From Eisenbergiella tayi (GTDB taxonomy: Bacteria > Bacillota > Clostridia > Lachnospirales > Lachnospiraceae): 64,000 nt of DNA. Within the stretch, counting starts at the first letter, position 1. Each line of letters begins with the position of its first letter. The position numbers were made by a program, and so were the translations under genes. This document shows, one piece after another, positions 38,082-47,606 of the stretch. The notes under the pieces are model-generated. The model was given only the letters and a program-made list of their open reading frames with translations. It was not told the DNA's origin and did no database searches. Where the stretch lies: assembly GCF_001881565.1 (NCBI RefSeq), contig NZ_MPDJ01000001.1:189966-253965 (forward strand), in the 5' to 3' direction.

Positions 38082-39125
38082 TCAAATCAGAATTTCTTCT
38101 CTGCTTTTACGGAACTCTGACGGAGTTTTCCCCAAATGCTCCTTGAAACTCCGGTAAAAATTATTCATATTACTGTAGCCCGTCTCCTCCATAATTCGTT
38201 CCATGCTCAGCTTTGTATTCCGCAGAAGCTCCACCGCCCTGCGAAGACGCAGGTCGCGAAGAAGGTATCTGTAGGTATAACCGCTTTCTCTCACAATATA
38301 ACGTTTTAATTCGCTTTCACTCATATGGAACTGCAGACTCAGTTCATCAAGCGTAATGGTCTTCATATTTTTGCGCATGAACCGGATAATAGCCGGCAGC
38401 ACATATACTTCCTCTGTCAGCTCCTCCTTCAGATGCAGCTCCTTCAAATGCTCCCGCATGACAATCCCGAGGAAAATCATAGCATAGCTCTTCATAAGAA
38501 GATTGCTGGCATTCTGCTGCCTCGCCGACTCATCAAACATTTTTTCCACCCATCGATCCAGCTTCGCATCGTTACTGCATACAAACACTAAAACCCGGTT
38601 GCTGTGTTTGGTATAAAGTATCTTCCAGAAAAAATCCGACAGAATATTCTGTTCCATCAAAATCCCCGAAAAAGCATTGGCGAAAGAACTTACCCTCATT
38701 AATATATTGATAATCACATCCTCATCATGCCGGGAAAATACCGTATGCCGGACTCCCGGAGTAATAATGCAGAAATTTCCTGTCTGAAGCTCATATTTTT
38801 CATCATCCAGATACAGTGTCACACTTCCTCTGAAAATATAAACAATTTTAATAAACTCCAGCTTATGAAGAAACGGAGGACAATAACGAAGATTATTGAA
38901 GCATACCACCTCTTTCACATTCTCCGTAAAAAAGTCCGATTCCGTCAGCACGGTTCCCATCTTGGAAGGCGGTTCTGACGGTATCTTCCTGATTCCGGCC
39001 TTATGGTATCTGTGTACCAGTTCGTCCCAGTCCGTTACCGGCTTCTCCCATAGCCCGCAGCATTGCTGATACAGACTTTTATATAATTGTTCTTCCTTTC
39101 CCAATTCATCACTGAGCTTCATCAT
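38082..39125 (-). CDS. AraC-family regulator (tandem paralogue 2)
   Basis: 347 aa. Sensor half: a cupin-like domain (IVYIFRGSVTLYLDDEKYEL, GNFCIITPGVRHTVFS). C-terminal DNA-binding half: two helix-turn-helices (ITLDELSLQFHMSESELKRYIVRESG; MERIMEETGYSNMNNFYRSFKEHLGKTPSEFRK). It is clearly a paralogue of the gene 15 bases upstream; both share an RYCPxFLHKLEFIKI block. The likely target is the importer operon downstream, whose promoter carries an inverted repeat. Confidence 0.9.
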   Translation of the reverse strand: MMKLSDELGKEEQLYKSLYQQCCGLWEKPVTDWDELVHRYHKAGIRKIPSEPPSKMGTVLTESDFFTENVKEVVCFNNLRYCPPFLHKLEFIKIVYIFRGSVTLYLDDEKYELQTGNFCIITPGVRHTVFSRHDEDVIINILMRVSSFANAFSGILMEQNILSDFFWKILYTKHSNRVLVFVCSNDAKLDRWVEKMFDESARQQNASNLLMKSYAMIFLGIVMREHLKELHLKEELTEEVYVLPAIIRFMRKNMKTITLDELSLQFHMSESELKRYIVRESGYTYRYLLRDLRLRRAVELLRNTKLSMERIMEETGYSNMNNFYRSFKEHLGKTPSEFRKSREEILI

Positions 39126-39140
39126 GTCCCCCGTCCCACT

Positions 39141-40229
39141 CTATAATACCCTCATAAAATCAGCCTGTCCCTGCTTTTTACGGTATACAAGAGGAGTCAT
39201 TCCATATATTGCTTTGAAGTTCCTGAAAAAATTGCTCTGATCCGTATAACCTATCAATGCCACAATTTTTTCAATGCTGCATTCCGTCTTAAGCAGCAGT
39301 TCAGCCGCTCTCTTCATTTTCATTTCCATCAGCAAATGGCTGAAGGTGGAGCCTGTTTCCCGATGGAAATAACGGCTTAAATATCCCTCGCTCACATAGA
39401 ATTCACGCGCCAGGGATGCCAGGGAAACACTTTCCAGATTTGCCTTCATATAAAGCAAATACTTGGCAAGAAGGTATTCCCCTTTATCCCCTTTCTTTTT
39501 CAGCCGCACCACATCCTTCTCATCCCAGCGAAGAATATAGGCAAATATGGACATCATCATACTTTTCATCACCAGACGGCTTTTTACCGGCTGCAGCAAA
39601 GCTTCCTCATAAAGCTCCATCACACTTTCTTCCAGCAGTACATCCGGACGGCTGCTGAACAGCAGCACTTCTCCCCCCGGCTTATGATAAAGCATCTTCC
39701 AGAAAAAATCGGCAATCACACCGCCGTCTTTCGTTTCCAGCAGATCCCAGAAAGATTCGGCAAACGTACTTCTTCGGATCAACAGATTCAAAACAATATC
39801 CTCGTCAGCGCAGGAAAAAACAGTCTGTTCCACTTCCGGCGCCACAATACAAGCGTTTCCTTCCGTCATCCTCAGCCATTTTCCGTCTATATAAAACCGG
39901 CAGCTTCCCCGGAATACATATATGATCTTGATGAATTCCAGCTTATGCAGAAATGCAGGACAATACCTTGCATTCGTTATCACATTCACCTCTCCCCAGG
40001 TCTCCCGGGAAAAATATTCCTCTTCCGTAAAAAGAGCGGCAATCGGCGTAGGCGGGGCGTCAGGAAGCTCCCTGTCCCCTTCTCCGTCCAGTTCACGGAA
40101 ACGTGTACAGAATTCTTCCCAGCTTGCCACCGGCTCTTCAAAAGCCGCAGGACAGCAAAAATACAGTTTTCGGTATAAATCTATATCTTCTGCCTCATCA
40201 AATAATGTAAGAAAGGCTTCCCTGTCCAT
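39141..40229 (-). CDS. AraC-family regulator (tandem paralogue 1)
   Basis: 362 aa from ATG 40229; the open frame continues to 40520 but would run through a terminator and into the upstream glycosidase gene. Cupin-like sensor (IIYVFRGSCRFYIDGKWLRM, NACIVAPEVEQTVFS), then two helix-turn-helices (VSLASLAREFYVSEGYLSRYFHRETG; IEKIVALIGYTDQSNFFRNFKAIYG, then TPLVYRKK). It has its own promoter at 40294-40323, and the paralogue at 38082 is the next gene in the transcript. Confidence 0.9.
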   Translation of the reverse strand: MDREAFLTLFDEAEDIDLYRKLYFCCPAAFEEPVASWEEFCTRFRELDGEGDRELPDAPPTPIAALFTEEEYFSRETWGEVNVITNARYCPAFLHKLEFIKIIYVFRGSCRFYIDGKWLRMTEGNACIVAPEVEQTVFSCADEDIVLNLLIRRSTFAESFWDLLETKDGGVIADFFWKMLYHKPGGEVLLFSSRPDVLLEESVMELYEEALLQPVKSRLVMKSMMMSIFAYILRWDEKDVVRLKKKGDKGEYLLAKYLLYMKANLESVSLASLAREFYVSEGYLSRYFHRETGSTFSHLLMEMKMKRAAELLLKTECSIEKIVALIGYTDQSNFFRNFKAIYGMTPLVYRKKQGQADFMRVL

Positions 40230-40293
40230 ATGCTTTCCCAGCTCTCTTTTCTTATTTGCAGCAGCACCTTCCGGCCTTTCCTGCTGCGGTTCT

Positions 40294-40323
40294 ATTATAT
40301 CATGCCGCCTCCGAAAAGGGCAA
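40294..40323 (-). promoter_or_regulatory. Promoter of the tandem AraC genes
   Basis: Minus strand: TTGCCC (40318-40323), 18-base spacer, perfect TATAAT (40294-40299). The predicted start near 40287 gives a leader of about 58 bases and supports ATG 40229. Confidence 0.6.
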
Positions 40324-40363
40324 AAAAGGTACAGAGAAAAGACTGCCTTCTCTGCACCTTTTG
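40322..40363 (-). terminator. Terminator of locus C importer/glycosidase operon
   Basis: Stem of about 15 pairs (AAAAGGTGCAGAGAA / TTCTCTGTACCTTTT, one G-U on the minus strand), loop of about nine bases, ending in a T-run. It begins 12 bases after the stop of the glycosidase gene. Confidence 0.85.
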
Positions 40364-40374
40364 TCCATTTCTGT

Positions 40375-42564
40375 TCAATACGGGAACCCGCTGATATCCT
40401 CATACCGTATTTTCCAGCTTCCGTCTCCCGGAAATCCGGGCCAGGCTCCCTTTTCTCCCTGCCTGGTTTTCTGTCCCGTATTCCTTCCTTTTTCCTGACC
40501 TGCTTCCTCTCCGGCCGCATGTATTCCCTCCAGCATCAGCGGAACAGCAAGAAGGAGGGAGCCGTTCCCCGGAAGATACAGAGGCAGTTTATCACTCGTC
40601 TTCTGATAATTATTTCCGCTGGCCACATAGGAATTCTTAGGCTTATCCATGAGAAGAAGATCTACAGCAAGCTCCGGACAGTCCAGCCTGACCGCGGTCA
40701 TAGCCATCATGGCGAAATCCCAGCCCCACATGGAATCAAAATCCCAGCACTCCAACACCCTGTCAAGTGTCGCCTTCATCACCTCACAATCAACGCCTTC
40801 TCCCGGCAGCAGCCCCAGTGCCCCCAGCATGGAAGGATGATCCGTATTGTAATGCAGGAAGGTATCCGGACAATGCTGATGGGCAATGTAAAGCCCTCCG
40901 CTTACCGGCGGCTTTGCCATATGGCTTCCCACCTTTTCCCATAGCGCATAGTTTTCATGAGGCTCTTTTTTCCGTTTTGCCCAATTCACGGCAATGCTCA
41001 GTCCGAATCTCCAGTACTCCACTTCAAACGCCGGATTCACCGTATCCTGGGGCGCATGCCGTTCCTGTGCCGGTATGATGGGCGGAAGAAGGTCGTATTC
41101 TCCGTTTTCTCTGTTTTCCACAGCAAAATCAGCCATAAAATCAGCCGTCTCTTTTACCAGGCCGAACATCCTCTCCAGAAAGGCCTCCGCCTCATTTTCA
41201 TCCTGTTCTTTTTTCTCCTGGTACAGCAGTTCCAGCATATACAGGATATGCGGCTGCTGCCAGATCAAAAGTGTGGCGATTACCGACGGGCTTTCCATCC
41301 CGTCACAGCTCACCATCTTGGGCCACCTTGCTCCGGCATAACCGTTTCTTGCCGCATTTTCCTTTGCCTTATCCAGGATATCGGTATACCAGGGAATGCT
41401 GCGTTCCAAAAGCTCTCCCCGATGCCACAGAGGCAGATAGGCGGCATGCCACAGATGCATTTCCAGATGGGATTTTCCGTACCAGCTGTTACAGGTCAGC
41501 CCGGTTTCCTGAGGCGGCATATAGCCGGTGCACTGCAGGCCGGTGAGATAAAGGGACAGGATAATCCTTCTCTCCAGCTCCATCCCTCTCACATCCGTTG
41601 TCCCTTCAAAATCCACCATCCCGCCCTTCTGCCAGAACTGCCCCCAGCGCCTGCGGCTCTCCATACAGATCTCCTCAATCGTAAGTTCTTCTGACAATAA
41701 CTGAGCGTCCTGGCTTCGCTTTCCATATACGGATGGATTGTTCCTTCTGTTCCTGAAACACAGGGAAAAACAAAGGCTCTCCTCTTCCGAAGAAAGAAGA
41801 AATTCATGGCTGCCTGCCCGCTCCAGCCGGACACCGTTTCCTTCCCAGCCGATCCTGATTTCACAGGCATCCCTGTCCATCCTGTGAACGAGCAGCACAC
41901 TGTTTTCCTTCTGCTGTAAAAGCTCCGTGGTGTGCCTGTCCCCCGCCTCCCAGTCCGCGCCGCAAATCTTGGTGCCAGGATAGGGCAGCCGGATCCTTAC
42001 TTTTATTTTTCCGTCCTTCAAAGCCTGACTGCGCAGGGAAAATCCCACACAATCCTCGTCCCCGCAGGCGGTCAGAACGCTGCAGGCTTCTTTTCCCACC
42101 TCAAATTCACTTTCAGCGGTTCCTTCATACAAATCCAGTTCCTGCCTGACTGAGCCGATGTCCTCCGGCATGATTTCCTTTCCGTCATATAACAGTCCCA
42201 CTTCCGCCAGGCTATACCTGTGGGGATTATGGCGCAGCCATTCATAAACCTCTTCATTGCCTTCTTTTTTTTCAGCCGCATAGGCCACTTTCCTGCCGCA
42301 GAAATCATACTCCGTCATTTCTACCTCGCCGAAGCTGCAGGCAAATTTATCGGTGCCGAAGGGAGTGGTATGCCATCCCCATTCCGCCATGGTACACAGG
42401 GGATTCCTGTTCCGGGCATAATACCTTCCCAGGCTCTGCATCCCGGTAATGTCAAAGGTGTAGGCAAAAAATCCATTTCCGACTGTCAGGGGAGATTCAT
42501 AATCAATAGCGGTAAGAATCGGATTGTGCCTTTTTACCACCTTTTTTCTGTCAATTCTGCCCAT
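40375..42564 (-). CDS. Putative (alpha/alpha)6-barrel glycosidase, clan GH-L-like
   Basis: 729 aa, no signal peptide. The N-terminal half is beta-rich (ESPLTVGNGFFAYTFDITGM), and the second half is helical with MPPQETGLTCNSWYGKSHLEMHLWHAAYLPLW, GYAGARWPKM and DTVNPAFEVEYWRFGL. GARWPKM resembles the GARYPW element of GH65, so I place it near that clan, but the exact family is uncertain. The last 40 residues are a Gly/Lys-rich tail. The start has GGGAGG seven bases upstream, inside the end of the GH10 gene (14-base overlap). Confidence 0.7.
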   Translation of the reverse strand: MGRIDRKKVVKRHNPILTAIDYESPLTVGNGFFAYTFDITGMQSLGRYYARNRNPLCTMAEWGWHTTPFGTDKFACSFGEVEMTEYDFCGRKVAYAAEKKEGNEEVYEWLRHNPHRYSLAEVGLLYDGKEIMPEDIGSVRQELDLYEGTAESEFEVGKEACSVLTACGDEDCVGFSLRSQALKDGKIKVRIRLPYPGTKICGADWEAGDRHTTELLQQKENSVLLVHRMDRDACEIRIGWEGNGVRLERAGSHEFLLSSEEESLCFSLCFRNRRNNPSVYGKRSQDAQLLSEELTIEEICMESRRRWGQFWQKGGMVDFEGTTDVRGMELERRIILSLYLTGLQCTGYMPPQETGLTCNSWYGKSHLEMHLWHAAYLPLWHRGELLERSIPWYTDILDKAKENAARNGYAGARWPKMVSCDGMESPSVIATLLIWQQPHILYMLELLYQEKKEQDENEAEAFLERMFGLVKETADFMADFAVENRENGEYDLLPPIIPAQERHAPQDTVNPAFEVEYWRFGLSIAVNWAKRKKEPHENYALWEKVGSHMAKPPVSGGLYIAHQHCPDTFLHYNTDHPSMLGALGLLPGEGVDCEVMKATLDRVLECWDFDSMWGWDFAMMAMTAVRLDCPELAVDLLLMDKPKNSYVASGNNYQKTSDKLPLYLPGNGSLLLAVPLMLEGIHAAGEEAGQEKGRNTGQKTRQGEKGAWPGFPGDGSWKIRYEDISGFPY

Positions 42565-44068
42565 CTGCAGCCTCCCTGTCCGGGCTCCTTCGGGAAGCGC
42601 CCGTTATATTCGCTTTTAACGCCTTCAGCCGGAAAAAGATTTCCCGGGGTATTTCATTTTCATACAGGAATGCACCGTTTCCGAAGAAGGAAGGCTCTAT
42701 GAAATCCCACCAGGTAAGGGCTTTGATTTCATCCCGTGCAGCCAGGATAGTATACATATACTCCATCCAGTCCGCCTGGGTCCTTTCTCCCCAGCCTTCA
42801 TGCCAGATCCCCTCTGACATATTCAGCTGGGACCAGCTGCTTCCCGCCCCGGCCTGCGTCAGGCTCCTGACTCCTCCGTTCGCGCCCATTTCCGTAATAT
42901 GGATGGGCTTTCCCAGCTGTTTGAAAGCGTCAAGAAGCCGGGAGAGCGCCACCATATCCCTTGCGGGAAAATAAAGCTGGATTCCCACCGTATCAAAAGC
43001 GATCTCTTTCTCCTCCAGATTCCGGAAATAGGCCAGAGGGGATGTCAGTTTTTCCGGCAGGGAGCCATAGCAGTTATATCTTCCCGCCACATATTCAGCA
43101 AAGGGCAGGCATACATTCACCACCGATTCCGCCTTCGGATCCGCCTCCTTCAGGGCATCACAGCATATCCTGGTGAGCTCCGTCAGCTGATCCTGATTCA
43201 GTTCAAAACAGTTTGCCCAGTCATGGGCTTCATTCATGGCATCCCAAACGGACACTCTTCCCCGGTAAGCAGATACATGGTGGAGGGCAATCTCCCTCGC
43301 CTGCTCCTTCAGCTCCTCATAGGAAAGCTTCTTCAGCCATTCCGGGTTCACCTCGGAATGCCCGAACCATAACGGATGTCCCTTGGGCGTAATATGGTTT
43401 TCCTGCAGGAAAGAAAGGGCGTGTTCGATATACCCATACTCATATTTTCCCTTTTCCGGCACCGTGTCCCGGGGATAAAAAGGAAGGGTTGCAAAATCAA
43501 ACACTTCCTTAAAATATTTGGCATACCTGGCATTAGGCGATGAATACTTGAAAAAATTACATCCCAGCTTCAGATCCCTTCCAGGGGCTTCCCGAAGCTG
43601 TTTCTGTGACCTTTCGAGCAATGCCATTTCCGCCGCATAAACCGCATGGGAAAGGGCATAAAGCCTGTTTTCCGGTGTATCAACGCCTCTGTCTGCAAGA
43701 TGTTCGTACTCCCGGGCCGCATCCAGATGCCCCCGGGCCTGTGCTGACAATTCCAGCCCCTGTGACAGGCGGTCCGCCTCATATAGATAAGTACGCACAG
43801 CTTCTGAAACAAAATCAACGAAATCCCCTGTATATCCCTCTCCCTGATTATGGGCCATCACCCAGATATTCCCATACAGCGGCAGATTCATTTTGGCGTG
43901 TACCATATACGGACTTTTCCGGTTATAAATTTCCAGCATACCATCCGGCAGAATCCTCTGCCTGCGTTCCTCCGGTTCAAAATCCATTCCCGATATGTAC
44001 ACCGATTTCAGCTGCTGCTCCACAGCGATTCCGCCGGGGCCGTCCAGCCTTACATGTATCCAATCCAT
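42551..44068 (-). CDS. GH10-type endo-xylanase, intracellular
   Basis: 505 aa. An N-terminal domain of about 150 residues precedes a GH10 barrel: the acid/base Glu lies in VSVWDAMNEAHDW, the nucleophile Glu in IHITEMGANG, and the conserved WFGHSEVNPEW and TWWDFIEPSF are present. There is no signal peptide, so it would cut imported xylo-oligosaccharides. AAGGAGG lies ten bases before ATG. It sits between the MalG-type permease and the clan GH-L-like glycosidase in one operon. Confidence 0.85.
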   Translation of the reverse strand: MDWIHVRLDGPGGIAVEQQLKSVYISGMDFEPEERRQRILPDGMLEIYNRKSPYMVHAKMNLPLYGNIWVMAHNQGEGYTGDFVDFVSEAVRTYLYEADRLSQGLELSAQARGHLDAAREYEHLADRGVDTPENRLYALSHAVYAAEMALLERSQKQLREAPGRDLKLGCNFFKYSSPNARYAKYFKEVFDFATLPFYPRDTVPEKGKYEYGYIEHALSFLQENHITPKGHPLWFGHSEVNPEWLKKLSYEELKEQAREIALHHVSAYRGRVSVWDAMNEAHDWANCFELNQDQLTELTRICCDALKEADPKAESVVNVCLPFAEYVAGRYNCYGSLPEKLTSPLAYFRNLEEKEIAFDTVGIQLYFPARDMVALSRLLDAFKQLGKPIHITEMGANGGVRSLTQAGAGSSWSQLNMSEGIWHEGWGERTQADWMEYMYTILAARDEIKALTWWDFIEPSFFGNGAFLYENEIPREIFFRLKALKANITGASRRSPDREAADGQN

Positions 44069-44109
44069 TTTTCAAATCCTCCTTTCCACAGCGGTTCCAT
44101 TCATCACAA

Positions 44110-44958
44110 TCAGCCCTTCAGCCCGCTGGTACTGATTCCTTCTACCAGGTATTTGTTAAAGAACAGGAAAATCAAAAATACCGGAAGCAATGACAGCGTT
44201 GACATGGCAAACATGGCTCCGTAATCCGTTGTGGATGTGGAATCCGCAAACAGCTTGATGGCCAGGGATACCGTATAAGTCTTAGGCTGGCTCAGATAAA
44301 GCAGGGGGCCCATAAAGTCATCCCATTTCCAGTAAAACTGGATAATAATGGTAGTCACTATGGAAGGCTTTAAAAGAGGCAGGATAATCCTTGTAAAAAT
44401 AGAATATTTGCTGCATCCGTCAATCGTTGCAGCCTCATCCAGTTCTCTGGGGATACTGGCCATAAACTGCATCATCTGGTAAATAAAAAATGCCTGCCCG
44501 AAGAAATGGGGGAGCACCAACGGAACAAAGGAAGGCACCAGCCCCAGTTTATTGTAAATGATATATTGAGGAATCATGATAATCTGCCCGGGCAGCATCA
44601 TTGTCGCAAGCATCAGGGCAAACCAGATATTCCTTCCTTTGTACTTAATCCTGGCAAACGCATACGCAACACAGCCTGAGCTGATAACTGTCGCCGCTGT
44701 GGATATCACGGTTACGATAAAGGAGTTCCTGAAAAAGTTCCCGAACCCCACGCCGCCGAAGCCCCTCCAGCCTGTCGCATAATTATCCCACCGCCAGTTA
44801 GGCGGAATCAGCCCCAAAGAGCCGTTCAGTATTTCCGTATTATTTTTCAGCGAACCGGTAATCATCCATAAAACCGGATAAATCATAACCAGACCGAAAG
44901 CACACACAAACACATGATAGCAAATCGTCCCCATTGTTTTTTTCACATTCATTCCCAT
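44110..44958 (-). CDS. Sugar ABC permease, MalG type
   Basis: 282 aa from ATG 44958 (AGAGG eight bases upstream); a GTG at 44967 lies inside the site. Six membrane helices, EAA loop ELDEAATIDGCSKYSIFTRIILPLLKP, C-terminus NKYLVEGISTSGLKG. It belongs to the general carbohydrate MalG/AraQ group instead of the Lpl group of the other loci. It pairs with the MalF-type permease upstream. Confidence 0.92.
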   Translation of the reverse strand: MGMNVKKTMGTICYHVFVCAFGLVMIYPVLWMITGSLKNNTEILNGSLGLIPPNWRWDNYATGWRGFGGVGFGNFFRNSFIVTVISTAATVISSGCVAYAFARIKYKGRNIWFALMLATMMLPGQIIMIPQYIIYNKLGLVPSFVPLVLPHFFGQAFFIYQMMQFMASIPRELDEAATIDGCSKYSIFTRIILPLLKPSIVTTIIIQFYWKWDDFMGPLLYLSQPKTYTVSLAIKLFADSTSTTDYGAMFAMSTLSLLPVFLIFLFFNKYLVEGISTSGLKG

Positions 44959-44969
44959 TATGCTCACCT

Positions 44970-45890
44970 CTATCCTTCATCCGCTTCACTGAATACCCAC
45001 AGCTTCGATGTTTTGAAAATAACAAGGGTAATCAGACTCATCACTATCAGCATGACCCAGGACATGGCGCTGGCATAACCCATTTTGTAATATTTAAAGC
45101 CCGTATTATACACATACAGAGCATATACAAGGGTTGCGTCATTAGGGCCTCCCTTAGTGATGACAAAAGCCTGCGTGAACATCATAAAGCCGGAAATCGT
45201 CTGCATTACCAGGTTATATAAGACAATGGGCGACAGGCAGGGAAGCGTGATCTTCCGAAAGCTCTGCCACTTGCTGGCTCCGTCAATATCCGCCGCCTCA
45301 TAATACGTCACGGGAACCTCCTTCAGACCTGCGGCAAAGATAATCATGGCCGATCCAAACTGCCATGCCGACATAATAATCAGCGGCACCAACGCCATTT
45401 TCTGATTGCCGAACCAGCTGATTGGCTCCACGCCCAGCTGTCCCAGCATGGAATTTATCAGTCCCTTCCTCGCAAACAGCTCCTTCCATACAAGAGCCAC
45501 CGCAATACTGCCACCTATGAGAGAGGGGACGTAATACAGCGAACGATAGAAGCTGATTCCCTTTCTTTTTCTTGTAAGCAGATAGGCCACAAACAGAGCG
45601 AAGGCCAGCTTAAGAGGCACGGAAAAGAGAACATACTTAAAGGTTACAAGAATCGATTTCTGAAAACGAGCGTCTGTGAGCAGAGCGGCATAGTTTGCCA
45701 GTCCCACCCAGTTTTCCTTATTGACCAGATTATAATCGGTCATGGAATAATACATGGACACAATCATGGGAATAATGGTAAACCCAAGAAAACCTATGAC
45801 AAAGGGCGCCGAAAACACGTACCCCACCACATTGTCATTATACAGGAACCGGTTCCATTTCGACCGTCCCTTTCCACTGCCTTTTTTCAT
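44970..45890 (-). CDS. Sugar ABC permease, MalF type
   Basis: 306 aa. Basic N-terminus, six membrane helices, EAA loop YYEAADIDGASKWQSFRKITLPCLSP. AGGAGG precedes ATG. It follows the binding-protein gene, with a hairpin at 45920-45963 in the gap. No ATPase gene is nearby, so an MsmK-like ATPase from elsewhere must serve. Confidence 0.92.
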   Translation of the reverse strand: MKKGSGKGRSKWNRFLYNDNVVGYVFSAPFVIGFLGFTIIPMIVSMYYSMTDYNLVNKENWVGLANYAALLTDARFQKSILVTFKYVLFSVPLKLAFALFVAYLLTRKRKGISFYRSLYYVPSLIGGSIAVALVWKELFARKGLINSMLGQLGVEPISWFGNQKMALVPLIIMSAWQFGSAMIIFAAGLKEVPVTYYEAADIDGASKWQSFRKITLPCLSPIVLYNLVMQTISGFMMFTQAFVITKGGPNDATLVYALYVYNTGFKYYKMGYASAMSWVMLIVMSLITLVIFKTSKLWVFSEADEG

Positions 45891-45919
45891 AAATACTGCC
45901 TCCTGTCACTTTATCCGGC

Positions 45920-45963
45920 AACAGGCAGCATACCAGGTAAACTTCCTCCGGCTGCTGCCTGTT
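45920..45963 (-). other. Intergenic mRNA hairpin after binding-protein gene
   Basis: Ten-base perfect stem AACAGGCAGC / GCTGCCTGTT around a 24-base loop, with no T-run. It probably stabilises the upstream binding-protein message. Confidence 0.45.
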
Positions 45964-46008
45964 TCATAATAGTCCCCGCTGCCGGGCACTTATTTCACTG
46001 CTGCATAT

Positions 46009-47361
46009 TTACTCAAACGCAGCCTTCGCAAAATCATAGGCTTCCTTTGCCGCCTGATCCGGTGTGATTTCCCCGAAAATAACCTGATCCATCAGCGTAT
46101 TGTACTTATCCTCTATTTCCACCTGCTGAGGCGGGCTGAGAACATTGATTTCATCCGCTGTTTCAAAGGTTCCTACCTTATCCACAAAGCTGTAGGTCAC
46201 TTTCGTTATGTCATCCGCACTTTCCAGAATCATATCACGGATTTTGCCCATAATCGGCACACCGCGCTCACCATTCAGAATCTTGTTGGCTTCTTCGTCG
46301 TTGGCAAAGAAACTGATAAATTTAGCTGCTTCTTCCGGGTACTGGGAATCTTTGGAAATACACAGCATCTGGGAAGACTGCACTACGGAACCGGAAGGAT
46401 CATCCGCACCAATTCTGGGGAGGACTGCGAGCTTAATCTCTCTTCCCGCCGCATTAGCCAGGGAAATAAGCTGGTTTGTTGCCACCCAGGTCATGGCCGC
46501 TTCGCCTGTTACCAGATAATCGCCCTCAATATCCTTAATTTCACTGATAGCTCCCGGATCCGGATAAGCTCCTGCATCCACAAGCTCCTTCTTTATCTCG
46601 AAATAGGGCTCCAGGATTTTATAATCATCAAAACCAAGACCGCTCAGATCCGTGCTGAAAAAGCTGGTATGAAAATCCACCTGGCCGCATCTTACAGAAG
46701 CGCCTGCCATAAAATCATTCATTTTGGAGCTTCCGTAAATCCCCAGCTTTTCATGGATAGTCAGACATGCATCCTTCCAGTCATCCCATGTCCAGTTATC
46801 TGCCGGTTCCGCAACGCCTGCTTCCGCAAACATGGCCGGATCATAAGCAATGCCGTAGGTGTTGACACCATTGGAAAGGCCTACCTGCTGCCCCTCATAC
46901 CGCGTTGTCTGCAGCATGGCTTCGGTCGTATCGGATACATCGATAGTACCGTCTTCGATATACGGATCTATGGGAACGATTTTTTCCAGATAAGTGGGAA
47001 AGTTTCCGCCGAGCTGGAAGATATCCCATACATCATTGGCTGCCACCAATGTATTCAGCTTATTGAGATAACCATCCATATCGTAAAATTCCGCTTCAAT
47101 TTTTACGTTGGGGTTCTGCTCTTCATACATCTTAATCACTGCCTGTGTGGCGTCATGCCTCTGTTGGGAGCCCCACCAGGCCATCCTGAGGGTTACCTGC
47201 TCCCCGTCTGTATTATCTGCTGCCTTGCTTTCTTCCGCCGGAGTATTTTCAGCGGCTGCGGTAGAAGCCGGTGCCGTCTGTGCGGAATTACTCCCGCAGC
47301 CTGTCATTCCCAGTGCCAGTACTCCTGTCAGTACCAGTGCTAAAATCTTCTTTCCTTTCAT
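46009..47361 (-). CDS. Sugar ABC transporter binding lipoprotein
   Basis: 450 aa. Lipoprotein signal with lipobox LGMTGC, Ala/Thr-rich linker, then a family 1 extracellular solute-binding protein (VTLRMAWWGSQQRHDATQAVIKMYEEQNP). Size and sequence fit the MalE/UgpB-like group that works with MalFG permeases. AGGAGG precedes ATG by five bases. It opens the locus C operon behind a promoter with a catabolite-repression site. Substrate is inferred as xylan-type oligosaccharides from the GH10 and GH43 neighbours. Confidence 0.92.
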   Translation of the reverse strand: MKGKKILALVLTGVLALGMTGCGSNSAQTAPASTAAAENTPAEESKAADNTDGEQVTLRMAWWGSQQRHDATQAVIKMYEEQNPNVKIEAEFYDMDGYLNKLNTLVAANDVWDIFQLGGNFPTYLEKIVPIDPYIEDGTIDVSDTTEAMLQTTRYEGQQVGLSNGVNTYGIAYDPAMFAEAGVAEPADNWTWDDWKDACLTIHEKLGIYGSSKMNDFMAGASVRCGQVDFHTSFFSTDLSGLGFDDYKILEPYFEIKKELVDAGAYPDPGAISEIKDIEGDYLVTGEAAMTWVATNQLISLANAAGREIKLAVLPRIGADDPSGSVVQSSQMLCISKDSQYPEEAAKFISFFANDEEANKILNGERGVPIMGKIRDMILESADDITKVTYSFVDKVGTFETADEINVLSPPQQVEIEDKYNTLMDQVIFGEITPDQAAKEAYDFAKAAFE

Positions 47362-47429
47362 AACATCCTCCTTTTTCTTACATGTTCAGACCTTTTGCTT
47401 GCAGCTGCAATATAAATCTTACGTCGTCT

Positions 47430-47467
47430 TGTGTACACATTGTACTATGTAAGCGCTTTATTATCAA
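47430..47467 (-). promoter_or_regulatory. Locus C promoter with operator palindrome
   Basis: Minus strand: TTGATA (47462-47467), 17-base spacer, TACAAT (47439-47444). Directly downstream of the -10 is the perfect palindrome TGTGTACACA (47430-47439). The leader to ATG 47361 is about 70 bases. Confidence 0.7.
47448..47461. promoter_or_regulatory. CcpA cre site
   Basis: TGTAAGCGCTTTAT matches the cre consensus TGWAARCGYTWNCW at 13 of 14 positions. It fills the -35/-10 spacer, so CcpA binding should block this promoter when a preferred sugar is present. Confidence 0.65.
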
Positions 47468-47606
47468 TATTTTTATGCAATTCGCCAATTATTAGTAAAT
47501 ACGGTGCATTTTTGCACTATATTGACTGCCTGGCGGAAAAGGTTCTGCCCATACATAATACAAAATCCCATATGGAAAATACTTCTTCCATATGGGACCC
47601 ATTTAT

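Noticed and set aside
40232..40520. N-terminal extension of the AraC gene at 39141 up to 40520
   Set aside because: It would cross a strong terminator, the gene's own promoter and the end of the glycosidase gene. ATG 40229 begins the conserved sensor.
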